Source: Gnetum montanum (Eukaryota > Streptophyta > Gnetopsida > Gnetales > Gnetaceae). From it: a stretch of 64,000 bases of DNA. The stretch lies in assembly GCA_015680685.1 (NCBI GenBank), contig MNCI01004050.1:1032718-1096717 (forward strand), in the 5' to 3' direction. Made by a program: the position numbers and the translations under genes. The notes below the pieces were generated by a model that worked only from the letters and a program-made list of their open reading frames with translations, searched no databases and was not told the DNA's origin. Shown here in pieces: positions 33,881 to 47,114 of this stretch (position 1 is the stretch's first letter; each line of letters begins with the position of its first letter).

Positions 33881-35430
33881 TTACTTTTCATTAGGGTTTG
33901 ATTGAAAAAATCAATTCTTTTGGAAGTTTTGGAAGGTTTTAACGTTACTTAGAAGGTTTGGATGATGAAAATATGCTTATTTTGTGAGGAAGGATAATGG
34001 ATTCATGTGTTTAGAATGGATAGTGTAAATGATATGGGAAGTCTTTATTGATATTTCGAAGGTTCAAGATGATGTGGAATTGTTTGGTAGGCATAAGATA
34101 CAATAGTTATATAAGTGGATCCTCCCCAAGGCAGGCTCTAGCCCTTAATGCTCTTGTATAACCATGCCTAAAAATGTCTTAGTCACTTAAGGAGTTGAAT
34201 GTAATGCATACCTTTTTAGCAAAACACACATGTCAATACCACCAAATTAGGAAAATAACACTTCAAACAATGAGATAATATGGATGTAGAAGGGATTGTA
34301 GAAATTAGGATGTGACATGTCTTACCATAGGCATAATAAATTCTTGTCTTTTATTAGTTGTTAAAGTAATCTCTAGCCTTTCTATCCAAGATTCAAACCA
34401 AGTCTAGACCACATTCTAGTGACATCGTATTGTTTCATCTCTTGGAATTACAATCATAAGACTATCAATGTTGCAAGGAGTATTGTCACTTAGCGTATTG
34501 TCCAAGGGAGGAGTTTATTTGTGCCAAATTTTTTTATTTTTTAGGTTTTTAAAAAGCCACCTACCTTTAGGCATGGCTAACATGTCTCTCTAGTGGGAGC
34601 CTTAGAAATTTATTTTGTGGTCTTATATTTTTATCTATGTTAAAATTTTAAGGTAGAAATTATTTTACTCTTACTCCCATTTTTCATTAGATCTACAAGG
34701 ATATAATACAACCTTAGCAACATGATAGAACTCACAATAGTAATATAAAAGAATCCACAAATTCCCTTGATGTCACACCCTTTTCATTCCCACTTGGTTC
34801 TTCACTTTTTGATCCAAGCATAATGATCACATGTTTATTATTAGTTGTATGATGGAAAAGAATATCATCATGGCCATGGTAAGAACCTCTTATTAATGGA
34901 ATGGATGGATGGATGATGTGGGCTCATTGTTCAAATAATTAGTCCTTTGTAACTTGATAGCATAGAGAAATCTTCACCTTATTGGACTACATCTTGCATT
35001 TATTTGTAATTTGTCTTATTAGTAATCACAATTATTTACAAATGGTTTGCAACAAAGTATAAAAGAAATGAAAAATATAGTAAAAATTGTAAAAATTTTA
35101 AACAATGAAAAATATTAAAGAATAGAAAATGTTAAAGAATTAAAAATTGTTAAAGAATGTCAAAAATTTAAGAAATGAAAAGTATCAAGGAGTAAGAAAA
35201 GGTTAAAGAATATGAAAAATTTATATCAAGAAATTATAAATTGAAAAGAATTATAAAATACAAAATGAAAAAGCACTTATTAATTCCTAACTTTTAATAG
35301 GGCATTCCCCCCATGATTGAACTCTTAGATGAGTATTCAGAAAATGCTCCCTAGATCTCCTAGATCATACACTCTAAGTGGTTCATGTACCATTTTTATT
35401 GATTTAACTTTTCGATTATCATCCTAGGTG
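33881..35430 (-). other. 3' non-coding region of the minus-strand family A element
   Basis: 34085-34180 matches 56810-56890 and 24930-25000 (GTGGATCCTCCCCAA block). 35055-35270 is a tract of AAAGAAT/AAAAATGTTA-like repeats equivalent to the A-rich tract of the other copies. A PPT-like motif stands at 35305-35320. No coding frame. Confidence 0.7.
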
Positions 35431-35432
35431 AT

Positions 35433-36110
35433 CTAGATGATAGATGAGTTTTGATTGTCTAACTCTTTATTTTCTTTTCCTTTTGGTGTATGATCATGAG
35501 TTATTAATTTCATGTTTAGGTCCTTAGTTGGATTCATTTTCTTATATTGGGAATTGGTAAGTGGTTCAAATGTTTCCATGCATGTTTTAAACAATTTTTG
35601 ATTCTCAGTTAGTAGCCACAAGGTGTCTTTTAGTTTTTTGACTCCTGCTCTTTCTTTTACACATGTTTGTTTTTCACTATTGTGAACTATTGTGTTGACT
35701 GTGTTAACATTCTGAAGTGTTAGTCCATTATTGCACCCTTTACTTTTAGCAATAATGCATGGAATTCACAATGTATGTATGACTCTATGCATGTATTCTT
35801 TACAGATCTCAACAAATAAATCCCTCATATTTAACTTAGCATCAATTGTGTTAAGCCATGCCCTTCCCATAATAATTGGGAATTCCTTATCATCATTCCT
35901 CATCTTGATTACTAGGAAGTTCACTGGATTGGACCACCCATTGACAATGGTTACTACATTGTCTATCGATCACAAAGGATTGGTGATAGATTGATTTGCA
36001 AGCTCCAACTTGATATTGCACTCCATCAAATGTGGTAGGTTCCATGTTTGATATATTTTGTAAGAGATTAGGTTTACCCTAGACCTTGAGTCTAATAGAG
36101 CTTTGCATGG
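35433..36110 (-). pseudogene. Family A retropepsin relic and spacer
   Basis: Minus-strand sequence matches the proteases at 23100-23730 and 61500-60990, for example the region complementary to 35860-35900 that encodes the IIMGRAWL-type end. The spacer frame 35621-35433 (MWLLTENQKLFKTCME) aligns with the start of the frame at 60974. The plus-strand ORF 35731-35994 is only its antisense shadow. Confidence 0.75.
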
Positions 36111-36399
36111 TAGATTCTAAGCTACTTTACATGAATCAAAGGAATTCTTGGATCAATTCTATTATTTGGAAGTGGCCCTACCTTGATCTAGTCAATGATG
36201 ATATATATGAGCATTATAGTCTGAATGGTTGTATTTGAAGATAATGGAAGCTTTTTTTGATAAGAGAATCCTTTGTAGGAGAAGTTGGTCTTGATGAAGT
36301 CCTAATTCTACCAACCTTTTCTAAACTTGTCCTTAAGAAAGGACATTTCTTTATTTAGCCCTTAGTGTTGTTGTTAAGATCCTCTATTTGTATGTTCAC

Positions 36400-38650
36400 T
36401 ACTCTTATAGCTTTCCTTTTATTATGCTTGTGATGGAAATTCACCTTGCATGGTAGGTGGTGGCACTGGTGGTAAAGGGGTTGGATGTTAATTTTAAGAA
36501 TCAACTGTTTGTGAAAGCATGTGCGAGTTTAGATTTGTTCTTGGCAACATTGGTCTATGATATTTAGGTGGATAGTACTATGAGGGTTTAATAGCTGCAT
36601 TGACTAATGAGATTGGACATTGGACATAGTATCCATAAGGATCAGGTTGTTGATATGGATACCGTTGCCTTGGCAATGGCATTCCACATGTCTGCAGTTG
36701 TTGCTGCTACTACTAATATTGCTCCTATGGTTGAGTGTAGACTCTACATGGATAATAGGTTGGATAGAAAGGTTTCCTAATATTACGTTGAGGATAAGGA
36801 AGTCTTCTTGGATAGAAAGGTTGGATTGAGTGCATATACCTTAGATTCTTATAAGTGAACCATAACAAGACAACATCCCCTAGGATGTTCATATTAGCAT
36901 ACCTTGCATTCTTCTTCCTCTTCTTCTAAACTAAAGTTAGTATATCCTTCAATGGTAGCAACTTTTCCTTTTTGCTTATAACTGTCTCATCGATACTCTC
37001 TTTTCTTCTTCTTTTCTTTGCCCTTGTTTAGTCTTTTCCTCTATGATCTTTAAGGTTGTGGCAAATTTCTCATCCACTAAATCCAAAGCTCTCTCTACCT
37101 TGGGTACTATATCATTAACTAATTTTTGAATAGGTAGATCCTTTTGCTAAATGGCTTGATCAAAGTTTTCCTCCTCTTATGTTTCATAGACTCATGCATC
37201 CCTCTTTCAGATTGATGGATCTCTATTGTACTCTTTAGCTAATTTCCTTTTTCTAAGTTCACCTTCCTCTTTTGCCACTTGATTGATTAGTCTTTGAATG
37301 TGATAGATGGTCATTTCTAATAATATTCCTTGGACATGAACCCCAAGGGTCTCTCTAGTTTTTCTTTGTAGTCCATGTACAATGTGCTTGAGCTACTCCT
37401 TTGATGAAAATCTGTGGCCTCGGCACCTATGTAGTAGTGAATAATATCTTCCCATTACTGCATCATGGGTCTCATGAATCCCTTGTTTCCATTCCTGGAT
37501 TTGTTTTCATAAATTTCATACTTGTGAATAGGTTTGATACTTGTCATTATAGATTTCGAACATGGTACTCTAGTATTTGATAAATTCAGGTTCTAATGAC
37601 CTATACCAGCTTTTTGCTTCCTTCATAGGTGTTCTCAAAAATAGCTTCAACTTTTTCAAATCACTCTCTATGTTTTGAAGAGCACAAGCATCATGGAAAT
37701 CTTAAAGGTGATGATGTGGATCAACATTGTAGCCGTCTTCAACTATTGGCATATTGTTCATGTTTAACCACTTGATTTAGCTATTCATCATGTGCCTATT
37801 TGGTATGTACATAGCTTCTTGGATATTTATCATGCTTTAGGTTTTCATAAGAGTTGCATCATCATGGACGGGTTCATATGCTCTTTTGTAGCGGTGATCC
37901 CTTCTATGCTCATGTCCCTCTTAATCCTCTCTTCGTCTCCTCCATTCATGTTCTTCATATTCTATATTAGAGTATCATGAATATCAATCATAATGGCCAT
38001 GAGTCCTCCAATAATCATGTTGAGGAAAATGAGGTAGTAGGAGAATGATTTTGGCTTATTTTCCTTACATGACTCTTGTATGATTATTTTTAAGATTTGG
38101 CAGGAACCCTTGGCCTTGAGTCCCAATTATACCTTGAGTTAGTAGCCTTCCTCTTAGGTGTATCTACTATAGTAGAGTGAAGTTGGACTTTGATAGGTTC
38201 TTCAAGTCTAATGATAAGCACTTTTGAAGGCTCCTCATGGTTTTAGTGGAGTTGTTCCGAAATGAATGCATCTACATCAAATTCTTCCAAGACAACAAAA
38301 GTGTTAGCCTACTTCCCTTTGTTGTGTGCATGTTTGATCTTCATGGTAGCATCTCTTCTTGTCTACTCCTTTTTGGGTTCATAGGATCTTTTCATGTTCT
38401 AATTTACATGATACCCTTCTTGGACCTAGTCCAAATGCATTCTCCTTAGGGTAGTTTGAAGCATGTTAAGTGCTACCCATTTTGGAAGCATGACTATGTT
38501 GTCTTACATGTCTCTCCACCTCATTTGATTATTTTAATGGAAGATGAAAGTGAAGATTAGATGGTAAGGATCAATATGAGCATAAGTGATTCTTTTCTGC
38601 ATTAGCATTCCACATTCTTCTTCATCAATGATTCTTTATTTGGAGAAAAT
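36400..38650 (-). pseudogene. gag: Family A gag relic
   Basis: Near 37690-37560 the minus strand reads HDACALQNIESDLKKLKLFL and EAKSWYRSLEPEFIKY, clearly the capsid segment also present at 63137-62883. The Pro/Gln-rich linker lies near 36440-36830 and the N-terminal MRWRDM / NIVMLPKW segment near 38540-38470 (compare 20920-20965). Many stops. Plus-strand ORFs in this range are antisense. Confidence 0.78.
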
Positions 38651-38689
38651 ATCCCAAGGACACAAGCTGTTCTTGATAAATTTCATAGC

Positions 38690-38975
38690 TTATTGTTGTT
38701 ATGACACTCTTAAGCCCTTCCTTCACACTTTGTTGCTATTGTTCTAGTGGTGCATAACACATCTTTCCAACCTTTAATTTATAGGAAAGAAAAATAGTCT
38801 TTTTTCTATTACAAACTTTAGATAATTTTAGAAACTACTAATCATATCTCAAGCAAAGATTAAAAAGCTAGAAGTTTTGACAAACATAACTTAAATTGAT
38901 AAAATAGAGGAAGATTTTTCTTCACATTAACTAAAAATTTAATTTTTCACATTAACTAATAATTAAAAATTCTTC
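38690..38975 (-). repeat. Probable copia LTR
   Basis: Follows the copia pol on its 3' side. Read on the minus strand it has a TGTGAAGAAAAA start near 38930 or 38975 (the motif occurs twice), a CCTATAAATTAAAGG box near 38780 and an unremarkable remainder. A small LTR of about 250-300 bp would suit a Tork-type copia, but the second LTR is absent, so borders are uncertain. Confidence 0.4.
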
Positions 38976-39039
38976 CGCTTGAAGAAAAATTTGACAAATA
39001 TTCAAGTTAGAGATGCACTCATTTCAATCTACATTCTTA

Positions 39040-42000
39040 CATCTCCACTATTCCAAGCTATTTTGTGCAAAAAACATACACATCCCTTGCAGCTACTTTA
39101 GTTAATGCATTAGCAATATTTTTCTTAGTGTTAATTTTCTAGAAATTAATTAAGCCTCCTTCAACAATATCTCTAATAAAATGGTATTTAATAACAATAT
39201 GTTTTATTCTATCATGATAAGCTGAATTTCTTGCTAGATGTAAGGGACGTTGGCTATCACAAAAAATTTCATAATTGTCTTGCTTTACACTAAGAAACTA
39301 TAAAAATATTTGTAACCAGAACAGCTCCTCACATGCTTTTGTCAATGCCACATATTCAGATTTGATTGTGAACAAAGTTACTAGACATTAAATTTTTGAC
39401 ATCCAACTTACTATAACATCGCCTAAAAAAAATCATACCTATAGTTGAACATCTATTATCTAAATCAGTGGCAAAATTTGCATCCACATAACCACAAATA
39501 TTCAAATCATTATTTTTGAAACATAAATAGGTAGATTGAGTTCTCTTAAGTATCTAAGTATCCATTTCATAGCAAGCCAATGGTTCCAACTGTAATTATT
39601 CATATACCTACTAACAACACTTACTACATATGCTATATCTAGATGAGTGTATACCATAGCATACATTAAAGAGCCAATAGCAAACGTATATACAATTTCT
39701 TTTACTTTGGCAATTTCTTTTTTTGTATTGGGATAATCTTTCTTAGATAATTAAAAAGGGAAGCCAAATGAGTACTTACAAGTTCTACTTTTGACATATT
39801 AAAATATTTTAACACTTTTCCAATATACTCACTTTGACTAAGCCATAATTTTTTATGCTTTCTATCTCTGTAAATATGCATTTCAAGAATTCTTTTTGTC
39901 TATCCCAAATCTTTCCTAGAAAAATATTTGCTTTGTTTTATTTTTGATATATACCATTCACTGCAATCAACATATCATCTACATACAATAGCACAATTAA
40001 AAATTTATTTTTATCACTTGAGAAATAAGCACAATGATCAAAATCACTCCTATAATAATCCATTTTGTACATAAAACAATTAAATTTTATGTACCACTAC
40101 CTAAGAGCCTATTTTAAGCCATATACACTTTTCCTCAAGTGACACACATATCAAGGTTTACTTTTATCAACAAATCCTTCTAGTTGATGCATATATATTT
40201 CTTCATTTAAATCATCATATAGAAAAGTTGTTTTAACATCTAACTATTCTAACTCCAAATCTCAACACACAACCAATGAATGAATTATTTGAATAGAAGT
40301 ATGCTTAAAAACTAAAGAAAAATTTCTATGAAATCAATTCTTGGATTTTTATCATAACCTTTAGCTACCAATCTAGCTTTATAAAGATTCATCTCTGCCT
40401 GTCACAACACCGTCCCCTCCCCCCCTCACCCCCACCCCGCCACCCCCCGCNNNNNNNNNNNNNNNNNNNNNNNNNNNNNNNNNNNNNNNNNNNNNNNNNN
40501 NNNNNNNNNNNNNNNNNNNNNNNNNNNNNNNNNNNNNNNNNNNNNNNNNNNNNNNNNNNNNNNNNNNNNNNNNNNNNNNNNNNNNNNNNNNNNNNNNNNN
40601 NNNNNNNNNNNNNNNNNNNNNNNNNNNNNNNNNNNNNNNNNNNNNNNNNNNNNNNNNNNNNNNNNNNNNNNNNNNNNNNNNNNNNNNNNNNNNNNNNNNN
40701 NNNNNNNNNNNNNNNNNNNNNNNNNNNNNNNNNNNNNNNNNNNNNNNNNNNNNNNNNNNNNNNNNNNNNNNNNNNNNNNNNNNNNNNNNNNNNNNNNNNN
40801 NNNNNNNNNNNNNNNNNNNNNNNNNNNNNNNNNNNNNNNNNNNNNNNNNNNNNNNNNNNNNNNNNNNNNNNNNNNNNNNNNNNNNNNNNNNNNNNNNNNN
40901 NNNNNNNNNNNNNNNNNNNNNNNNNNNNNNNNNNNNNNNNNNNNNNNNNNNNNNNNNNNNNNNNNNNNNNNNNNNNNNNNNNNNNNNNNNNNNNNNNNNN
41001 NNNNNNNNNNNNNNNNNNNNNNNNNNNNNNNNNNNNNNNNNNNNNNNNNNNNNNNNNNNNNNNNNNNNNNNNNNNNNNNNNNNNNNNNNNNNNNNNNNNN
41101 NNNNNNNNNATTTTCCTTTTGTATATGCATGTAAGCAACACATCCAAAAAAATTTTAAATGATCATAAGAAACATGTCTCCCACTCCACAAAGACTCTAG
41201 TACTTCATTATTTAAAAGGGAATGTGGTAACCTATGAATTAAATAAGCAGTAGTCATAATAGCCTTAGCCCAAAACATTTTAGGCAAACTTGCACCAACA
41301 ATCATGGATCTTGGACATTCAACCAATGTTTTAATGCATTTTTCTACTACTCCATTTTCTTGTGGAGTTGCAAGAGGAGGATGAATATGCTAAATTCCTT
41401 ATTCTCTACAAAACCCATTGAATACATTTGAAGTATATTCACCACCATTATTAGTAAGAAAAAATTTCAACTTTAAACCTATTTGTGTCTCTATTTTAGC
41501 AACAAAGGACTTAAAAATATTTAAAATCGCATCCTTGGACCTTATTAGAAATACCCATACTTTCCATGTGTGATCATCAATGAAAGTAAAAAATATAGTG
41601 AACCACTTAATGATGCTAGATTTATTGGACCACAAACATCAAAATAAACAAGTTTGAATTTATTAGCTCATCTATGTCCCATATTTCTAAGAAAATTCAT
41701 ACTTTTTGATTTACCAACAACACAATCTTTGCAAAATTTGGTGCAGCTTACTATAAATTTGGGAATGCAAGAATGAAATTGACATACCTTTAAATTAGAA
41801 TAACTAATATGGCCAAACTGTTTATGCTATAAATTAGTATCCTCCCCTATAGTAATTGTAGCCATAGAATCATCCTGCAAACATATATTAGCTTCTAAAG
41901 TATACATTGTGCTAGTCTTTGTACCCTTCAAAATTGTTAAAATGGCCTTGGAAATTTTCCACTAATTATTTCCACATGAAAAATTTAAACCCAAATCATC

Positions 42001-42045
42001 ATGCCAATCATCTTTTTAGAAACATCAAGAACATGCCTAACATTA
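39040..42045 (-). pseudogene. Ty1/copia pol fragment (integrase, RT, RNase H)
   Basis: Minus-strand order: end of protease (NVRHVLDVSKKMIG near 42040-41995), pre-integrase HKQFGHISYSNL with FCKDC (about 41825-41715), and integrase core (41635-41399: FFTFIDDHTWKVWVFL, then LTNNGGEYTSNVF). The integrase C-terminal part MFWAKAIMTTAYLIHRLP follows near 41280-41230. After the N gap come YKARLVAKGYDKNPRIDF (40380-40330), RT relic, SLMYAMVYTHLDIAYVV (about 39680-39620) and the RNase H end AYHDRIKHIVIKYHFIRDIVE (about 39215-39150). gag and 5' LTR are absent, so this is a 5'-truncated copy in which TAG stops dominate. Confidence 0.9.
40403..41109. other. Assembly gap (659 Ns) with C-rich low-quality edge
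   Basis: Ns fill 40451-41109. The 48 bases to the left are almost pure C with a few other bases and do not continue the copia reading frame, which is clear up to 40380. Their composition is unlike anything else in the window. ORFs spanning the gap are meaningless. Confidence 0.9.
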
Positions 42046-43590
42046 TGCACCTCCCAACCCTTGTTGTGCCTTGATGCATCCTATGCCTAATGGCATTCCC
42101 ATGTGTCCTTACCTCCTACAATACCTTGCCCTTGCCTTACCCATGCCTTTCTAACCCATGCTCTATGCTCACCCGCATGCCCATTGGGAATGAAATGTAG
42201 TAGAGGGTAAACCCTCTGCAGTAAAACCCATCACTGTCCCCTTAGCCTAGAATCCTTGTCTTGGCCCGCATGCCATGGCCACACAAAAAATCATGGCCAT
42301 GCATGCACCTATGCCCTTCCTAGCACTGGTCACACTATTGTGGTAACCATGGCCTCCACTAGATCCTACTATTTAAATAAAAAAAACCAAATGGGGGAAA
42401 AAACCTTAATGCCTTTCTACATCACCATCATTTGTCCTACACCAAAAAATGAAGAGGGGGAGAATAGAGGGGTATTGGAACCCATTAATCCTAGGTGGTG
42501 GATACCCTAGCCATGGCCAAAAAAACCTCATTTCACCCTCTCCCCCATCCCCATGTGTTGTGGCCCTCACAAAAAGTAGAAAATCATCACTATGTTGCAG
42601 GAAGGCAAAACCCCTAAAACACAGAATCCCATGCCCATGCATCACCTATAAGTAAAAAATGTGCAAGCAAAATCCTCATCACTTGCAAACATGCCCTCTA
42701 TTTTTCTAGCCATGGTGGCCCTAGTTGCCATGGCGGCAACGATCCCTACCAAGGTAGGCCATCCCAAAGCCTAAAACCCCAACGCAGTGCAAAGTAGAAA
42801 AGGTAAGACAAAACAAAGTAAAAAATTGCACAAGGGTAGAGTGTAGTAGGGTACCTAATAGATGGAAACTCTCTCTATTCTTCTAGGTGTGCCTGGGGTA
42901 GACGTCATAGTGCTCACTCTCCCTCATCTATGTTGACAAGCCCAAGATGTTGACGTCACTTTGATGCATCATGTTGTTTGTCATGCTCTAGATGCCATGC
43001 TCTAGGTGCTACCCTCTAGCTTCACTCCTTACTCCAATCATGCAATGCTCTATAACTTCTCATTTTCACTTTGGAAAATGACACTTTGACCTTGGCAAAA
43101 TGCCAATATATAGCCTCCTAGGGTAATTAAATGTGTTACCTACCAAGACAAAATCCCACACTTAGGAAAAATTTTTCAACATTTTCCCAAGTGTAGCAAT
43201 TGATGAGCATAGCAACCAGAGTTAGAAAAATTTTCAAACTTTTTCTAGTAATCCCATGACTTAAAAGAATTTCTAAATTTTTCCTGATTGCCTAGTGAAT
43301 TCCAAGCTTGGCTTCACATTTCTAGTACTCCTAGCCCTGCCTAAACCTATGAAGTTTGCACAATCCATGGCATGCTATGACCTTAAACTAGAAAACCATG
43401 GTTCTCTATGACCTTAAACTAGCACCCCATGGCCTGCTAAGCCTTGAAACTAGCTTGCATACTTGCTTATCTAGCTCCACATTCAAAAAATTAGGTGAAT
43501 TTTCATTACATTCCTTTCCTTATCTTTATATATTTTGACTTCATCTAAGACGAGTGAAACTTGACATTCTTTTTGGTTGTTACAAGATAC
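42046..43590. other. Non-coding sequence upstream of the Tat-like pol
   Basis: Higher in C and G than the surroundings. Contains AAAAATTTTTC / CAAGTGTAG stretches (43150-43210) and GACCTTAAACTAG units (43379-43430) that also occur around 47115-47545 and 49180-49500 of the same element, so at least 42950-43590 is probably 5' LTR, leader or rearranged 3' sequence of a Tat-like element. gag is not recognisable. Confidence 0.4.
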
Positions 43591-43599
43591 TTGGTAGGA

Positions 43600-46500
43600 T
43601 TGCATCATGAGCACATGCAAGCATCTTCATTTACCTTTGGTCCTTACTAGGCCTCATGGTGGTCTCACGTGATACATCAATACTGAATGCCTAGATCTTG
43701 AGCTAAGAGCCCATGATGAATACATAGCATCTATAGAGGCACCACTAGATTGGCCGGACCATCTAGTCAAAGCTCTAGATCTAGAGGTAGGCAATGTCAC
43801 TAAGGATTCCCTTGTTGAAGTCCCTATAATGACACTTATTAGCAAGGTAGAAAGATTGAAACTTAGTTCTTTGTTAGAGCCTCAACATGCCCAAAACATC
43901 ACAAAAACACTCAATGATAACATCAAGGCATTTGCATGAACTTATGAAGACATGCCAAGCCTAGATCCTTCATAGTGCAACACAATATAATCCTTGATCC
44001 TTGCATAAAACTAGTCAAGTAGAAAGCATGCAAGGTTAGGCTTGAGGTGGCATTGGTAGTCCACAATAAAATCACCAAGCTTTATAAATTTGGTTTCATC
44101 CAGGCCATTGACTACGCAGACTGGGTCTCCAACATCATGGTTGTACCTAAGAAAAATGGAAGCATATGCATTTGCATAGATTTTTGGGACCTGAACAAGG
44201 TGACCATTAAAGAAAATTTTTTGTTACCTAGCATTGATCAACTAGTTGATACTATGGCTAGTCATGCCTTGTTTTCCTTTATGGATGGGATCTTTGGTTA
44301 CAACCATATTTGGATAAACTCAAAGCACCAACTTAGTACTACCTTCATGACCCCTTGGGGTAAATTTTGCTATACAATGATGCCTTTCAGACTAAAGAAC
44401 ACATGAGAAACCTATCAACATGCTATGACATACATCTTTAGTGATTACTTACTAGATTTGCTCAATGACTATGTTGATCACATAGCAGTTAAGTCCAAAA
44501 TGGCACAAACCATGCAAATGAATTTGATCGTGTACTCAACGTTGCCTAAGACATGACCTTAGGCTAAAGCCTAAGAAGTGTGTCTTCGATGTCAAAACAA
44601 GTCACATGCTAGGTTTTGTAGTATCAGAAGTAGGTATACATATAGACCTCGATAAGGTTAAGGCCCTCATCAACTTAGCACCACCAGCTAACCTTAAGAA
44701 GCTACGTGGGTTACAAGGTAGACTACAATTCATTCATAGGTTTATTGCATTGTTAACTAACAAGTTGTAGCCTATGCAACATTTTCACAAAAAGGGAGTT
44801 CATTTTGAGTGGATAGCTTAATGCCAAGAGGCATTTGACAACCTTAAATAGGAGCTAGCTCAACTTCCAATAGTCTACCCTTTGTAAGGGGAGAAACTAT
44901 TTTACATCTACCTTGCAACCTTCGACACATCCATTACATCTTTGCTTTTCCAAAAGTGAGACGATGGCTTAGAGGTTCCTATATACTACCTAAACCATGC
45001 GTTAGTGGCTTATGAAGCAAAATATAGTGAAATGGAGAAGAACTACCTTACCTTAGTCTTTCCACTTAAGAAGTGGAGGCACTATCTTTTCAGTAGCCAG
45101 GTAAACATCATCTACAAGAGCAATGTACTCTGGGCAATTACAATGAACATTTACAAAAGTAGTTGGATTACACGGTGAAAAGCAATAACTGTGGAGTTTG
45201 ACCTACACTACATAGCACAAGTATTAACCAAAGGTTAAGCCATAGCTACAAAACTCATAGAGTTTCCAGTAAAAGATCAAGCAATGATAGATCCAAAATT
45301 TTCGGATGAGCATGTTAGCAACATAGGCCAAGTGCCTGCCAACTTTGAGGTAATTTTACACTTTGATGGTGCTTCAACCTCTCAAGGGGGTAGTGCCAAT
45401 GCTGTAATCACATTTCCCTCTAGGGAGATTTGACCCTTCACTTATCACTATGCATTTCCTTGCACTAACACTGTAGCAGAGTATGAAGGTCTCCTTAGAG
45501 GCATCTTAGTAGACCACAACATAGGAATTCAAAACCTAGCAATCTAAGGCAATTCATAATTAGTCGTTAACCAAGTCACAAAGGTTTACACTTGCAAAGC
45601 ATAACACTTACAACCTTACTGCGACTTGGCAAAGCACCTACTTAGATGATTTGCAACCACAAATATCCAACACATTCCTTGCAATGAGAAATCCATTGCC
45701 AACGCATTAGCTACACTAGCCTTAAGCATTGCACCTAACATGTTTCATGCCTTTCCTGCCTTAGTAACAGATTGTACCAAACCTATCACACAAACAACTG
45801 ACATTGCATTTATAGCTACAATAAGCATGACTCATGCAAAAGAATGGTATGATGACTTCAAGTCATACCTTTAATAGGGTGAGCCTCTGCAACATTTAAC
45901 CACTACCCAAAAGGATGTAGTGTGAAAATGGTTGTAGTAGTACATCCTTTAGGTGATCACACACTATGTCACAAATCCTATGATGGCATATTGCTAACCT
46001 ATGTTAGCGATAGTGAAGTGCAAACAATCATTGATCAAGTCCACAAGGGACTGTGTGGAGGTCACATAGCACCCAGGGCAATGGCATTGAAAATCAAATG
46101 CTTAAGCTACTATTGGCCTTACATGGAACACGATTGCATCTCCAAGCTTAAGACATGTGATGTGTGTCAATGGCATGACAACTTAATGCATGTGCCACCC
46201 ATTGAACTGCATACCATGTAGATCATGTGGCCATTCCAACATTGGGGGTTGGATATATATGAACTATAATGCCTAAGTCTTTCACAAGACATAACTTCAT
46301 CATAACCACAATTGAGTACTTTACCAAGTGGTTTGAAGCTATTTCCCTTAGGAAGACAACATTGCAATAGGTTTGCAAATTCATCCTTGATAACATAGTG
46401 ACTTGATTTGGTCTACCTTTGACTATAGTCACAAAAAATGGGCCACAGTTTAGCAGTGAAGAGACCAAAGCCTTCTGTGAACACCTTGGCATTAAGCATT

Positions 46501-47100
46501 CCTTTTCATCACCATACTATCTGTAGGTAAATGGCCATGCAAAGGCTATAAACAAAGTCATCGTCAACCTTCTAAGGAAGATGCTTAGTAGTAGCAAACG
46601 ACAATGGCATGAGTAGCTAGCATACGCACTATGGGCGTATTACACAACACACAGAACAATAATAGATAAGATGCCATATAGCCTTGTGAATGGATTTGAA
46701 GCAATTTTACCTTTTGAATTGCTAGTTCCATCACTTCACATGATTCTCTCTAGCTTCATTGATGAGGCTTAGAACAACGAGTTGAGAATCATTGACCTCA
46801 ACTCTATAGAGGAGGAGCACATGTAGACACTTGATTGCATTGAATGGTATTAAGAAAAGCAATGACAGAAGAAACATCACAATCAACATTAATGGTTGAT
46901 CAAAAAAGGGTACTTAAGCCTCAAGATCATTCGAAAACTTGGATATAAATTCTCAGCCAACTAGGAAGGGCCTTTGTTGGTTACCAAGGCCTATGACAGG
47001 AGCATTCAAGGTTGCTGATCTACATGGCAATGAGGTTGCCAATCTAATCAACCATTCGTACCTAAAGACATACTATGCCTAGTATGCAGTGCCACATCAA
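43600..47100 (+). pseudogene. Tat-lineage Ty3/gypsy pol relic
   Basis: Domains in order. RT start: FA-TYEDMPSLDPS (43931-43975), TKLYKFGFIQAIDYADW (44074-44124), a readable frame 44047-44406 with LLPSIDQLVDTMASHALFSF and MDGIFGYNHIW, then YVDH at 44470-44481 in place of YVDD. First RNase H: about 44890-45290. Second, archaeal-type RNase H: LHFDGASTSQGGSANAVI near 45358-45410, NTVAEYEGLLRG near 45470-45505. Integrase: GLCGGHIAPRAMALKIKCLSYYW ... CDVCQWH in the open frame 45922-46221, then the core to about 47080. Dual RNase H is diagnostic for the Tat lineage. Stops and the lost catalytic Asp make it inactive. Confidence 0.9.
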
Positions 47101-47114
47101 TGATAAAGCAAGGT

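Larger units (their letters stand above)
29366..38690 (-). mobile_element. Family A element, pol-deleted and carrying an extra ORF; 5' end lost
   Basis: In minus order: gag (about 38650-36400), protease (about 36110-35720), a short spacer that jumps to the 3' region near 35320-35430 without RT, RNase H or integrase, 3' non-coding sequence, an extra ORF relic (33310-30600), PPT (30276) and 3' LTR (29366-30275). The 5' LTR and PBS are not seen: gag N-terminal sequence fades at about 38690 where a copia LTR-like segment begins. It lacks the same pol region as 19600-26734 but differs in its 3' part. Confidence 0.82.

Noticed and set aside
40379-41326. 315-codon minus ORF
   Set aside because: Spans 659 Ns and a C-rich artefact. 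Only its first about 70 codons are genuine copia integrase.
43600-47100. Endogenous pararetrovirus (caulimovirus-type) sequence
   Set aside because: RT is followed by two RNase H domains and an integrase with an HHCC region, plus a PPT and LTR. This is a Tat-type retrotransposon; I saw no movement or coat protein similarity anywhere in the window.
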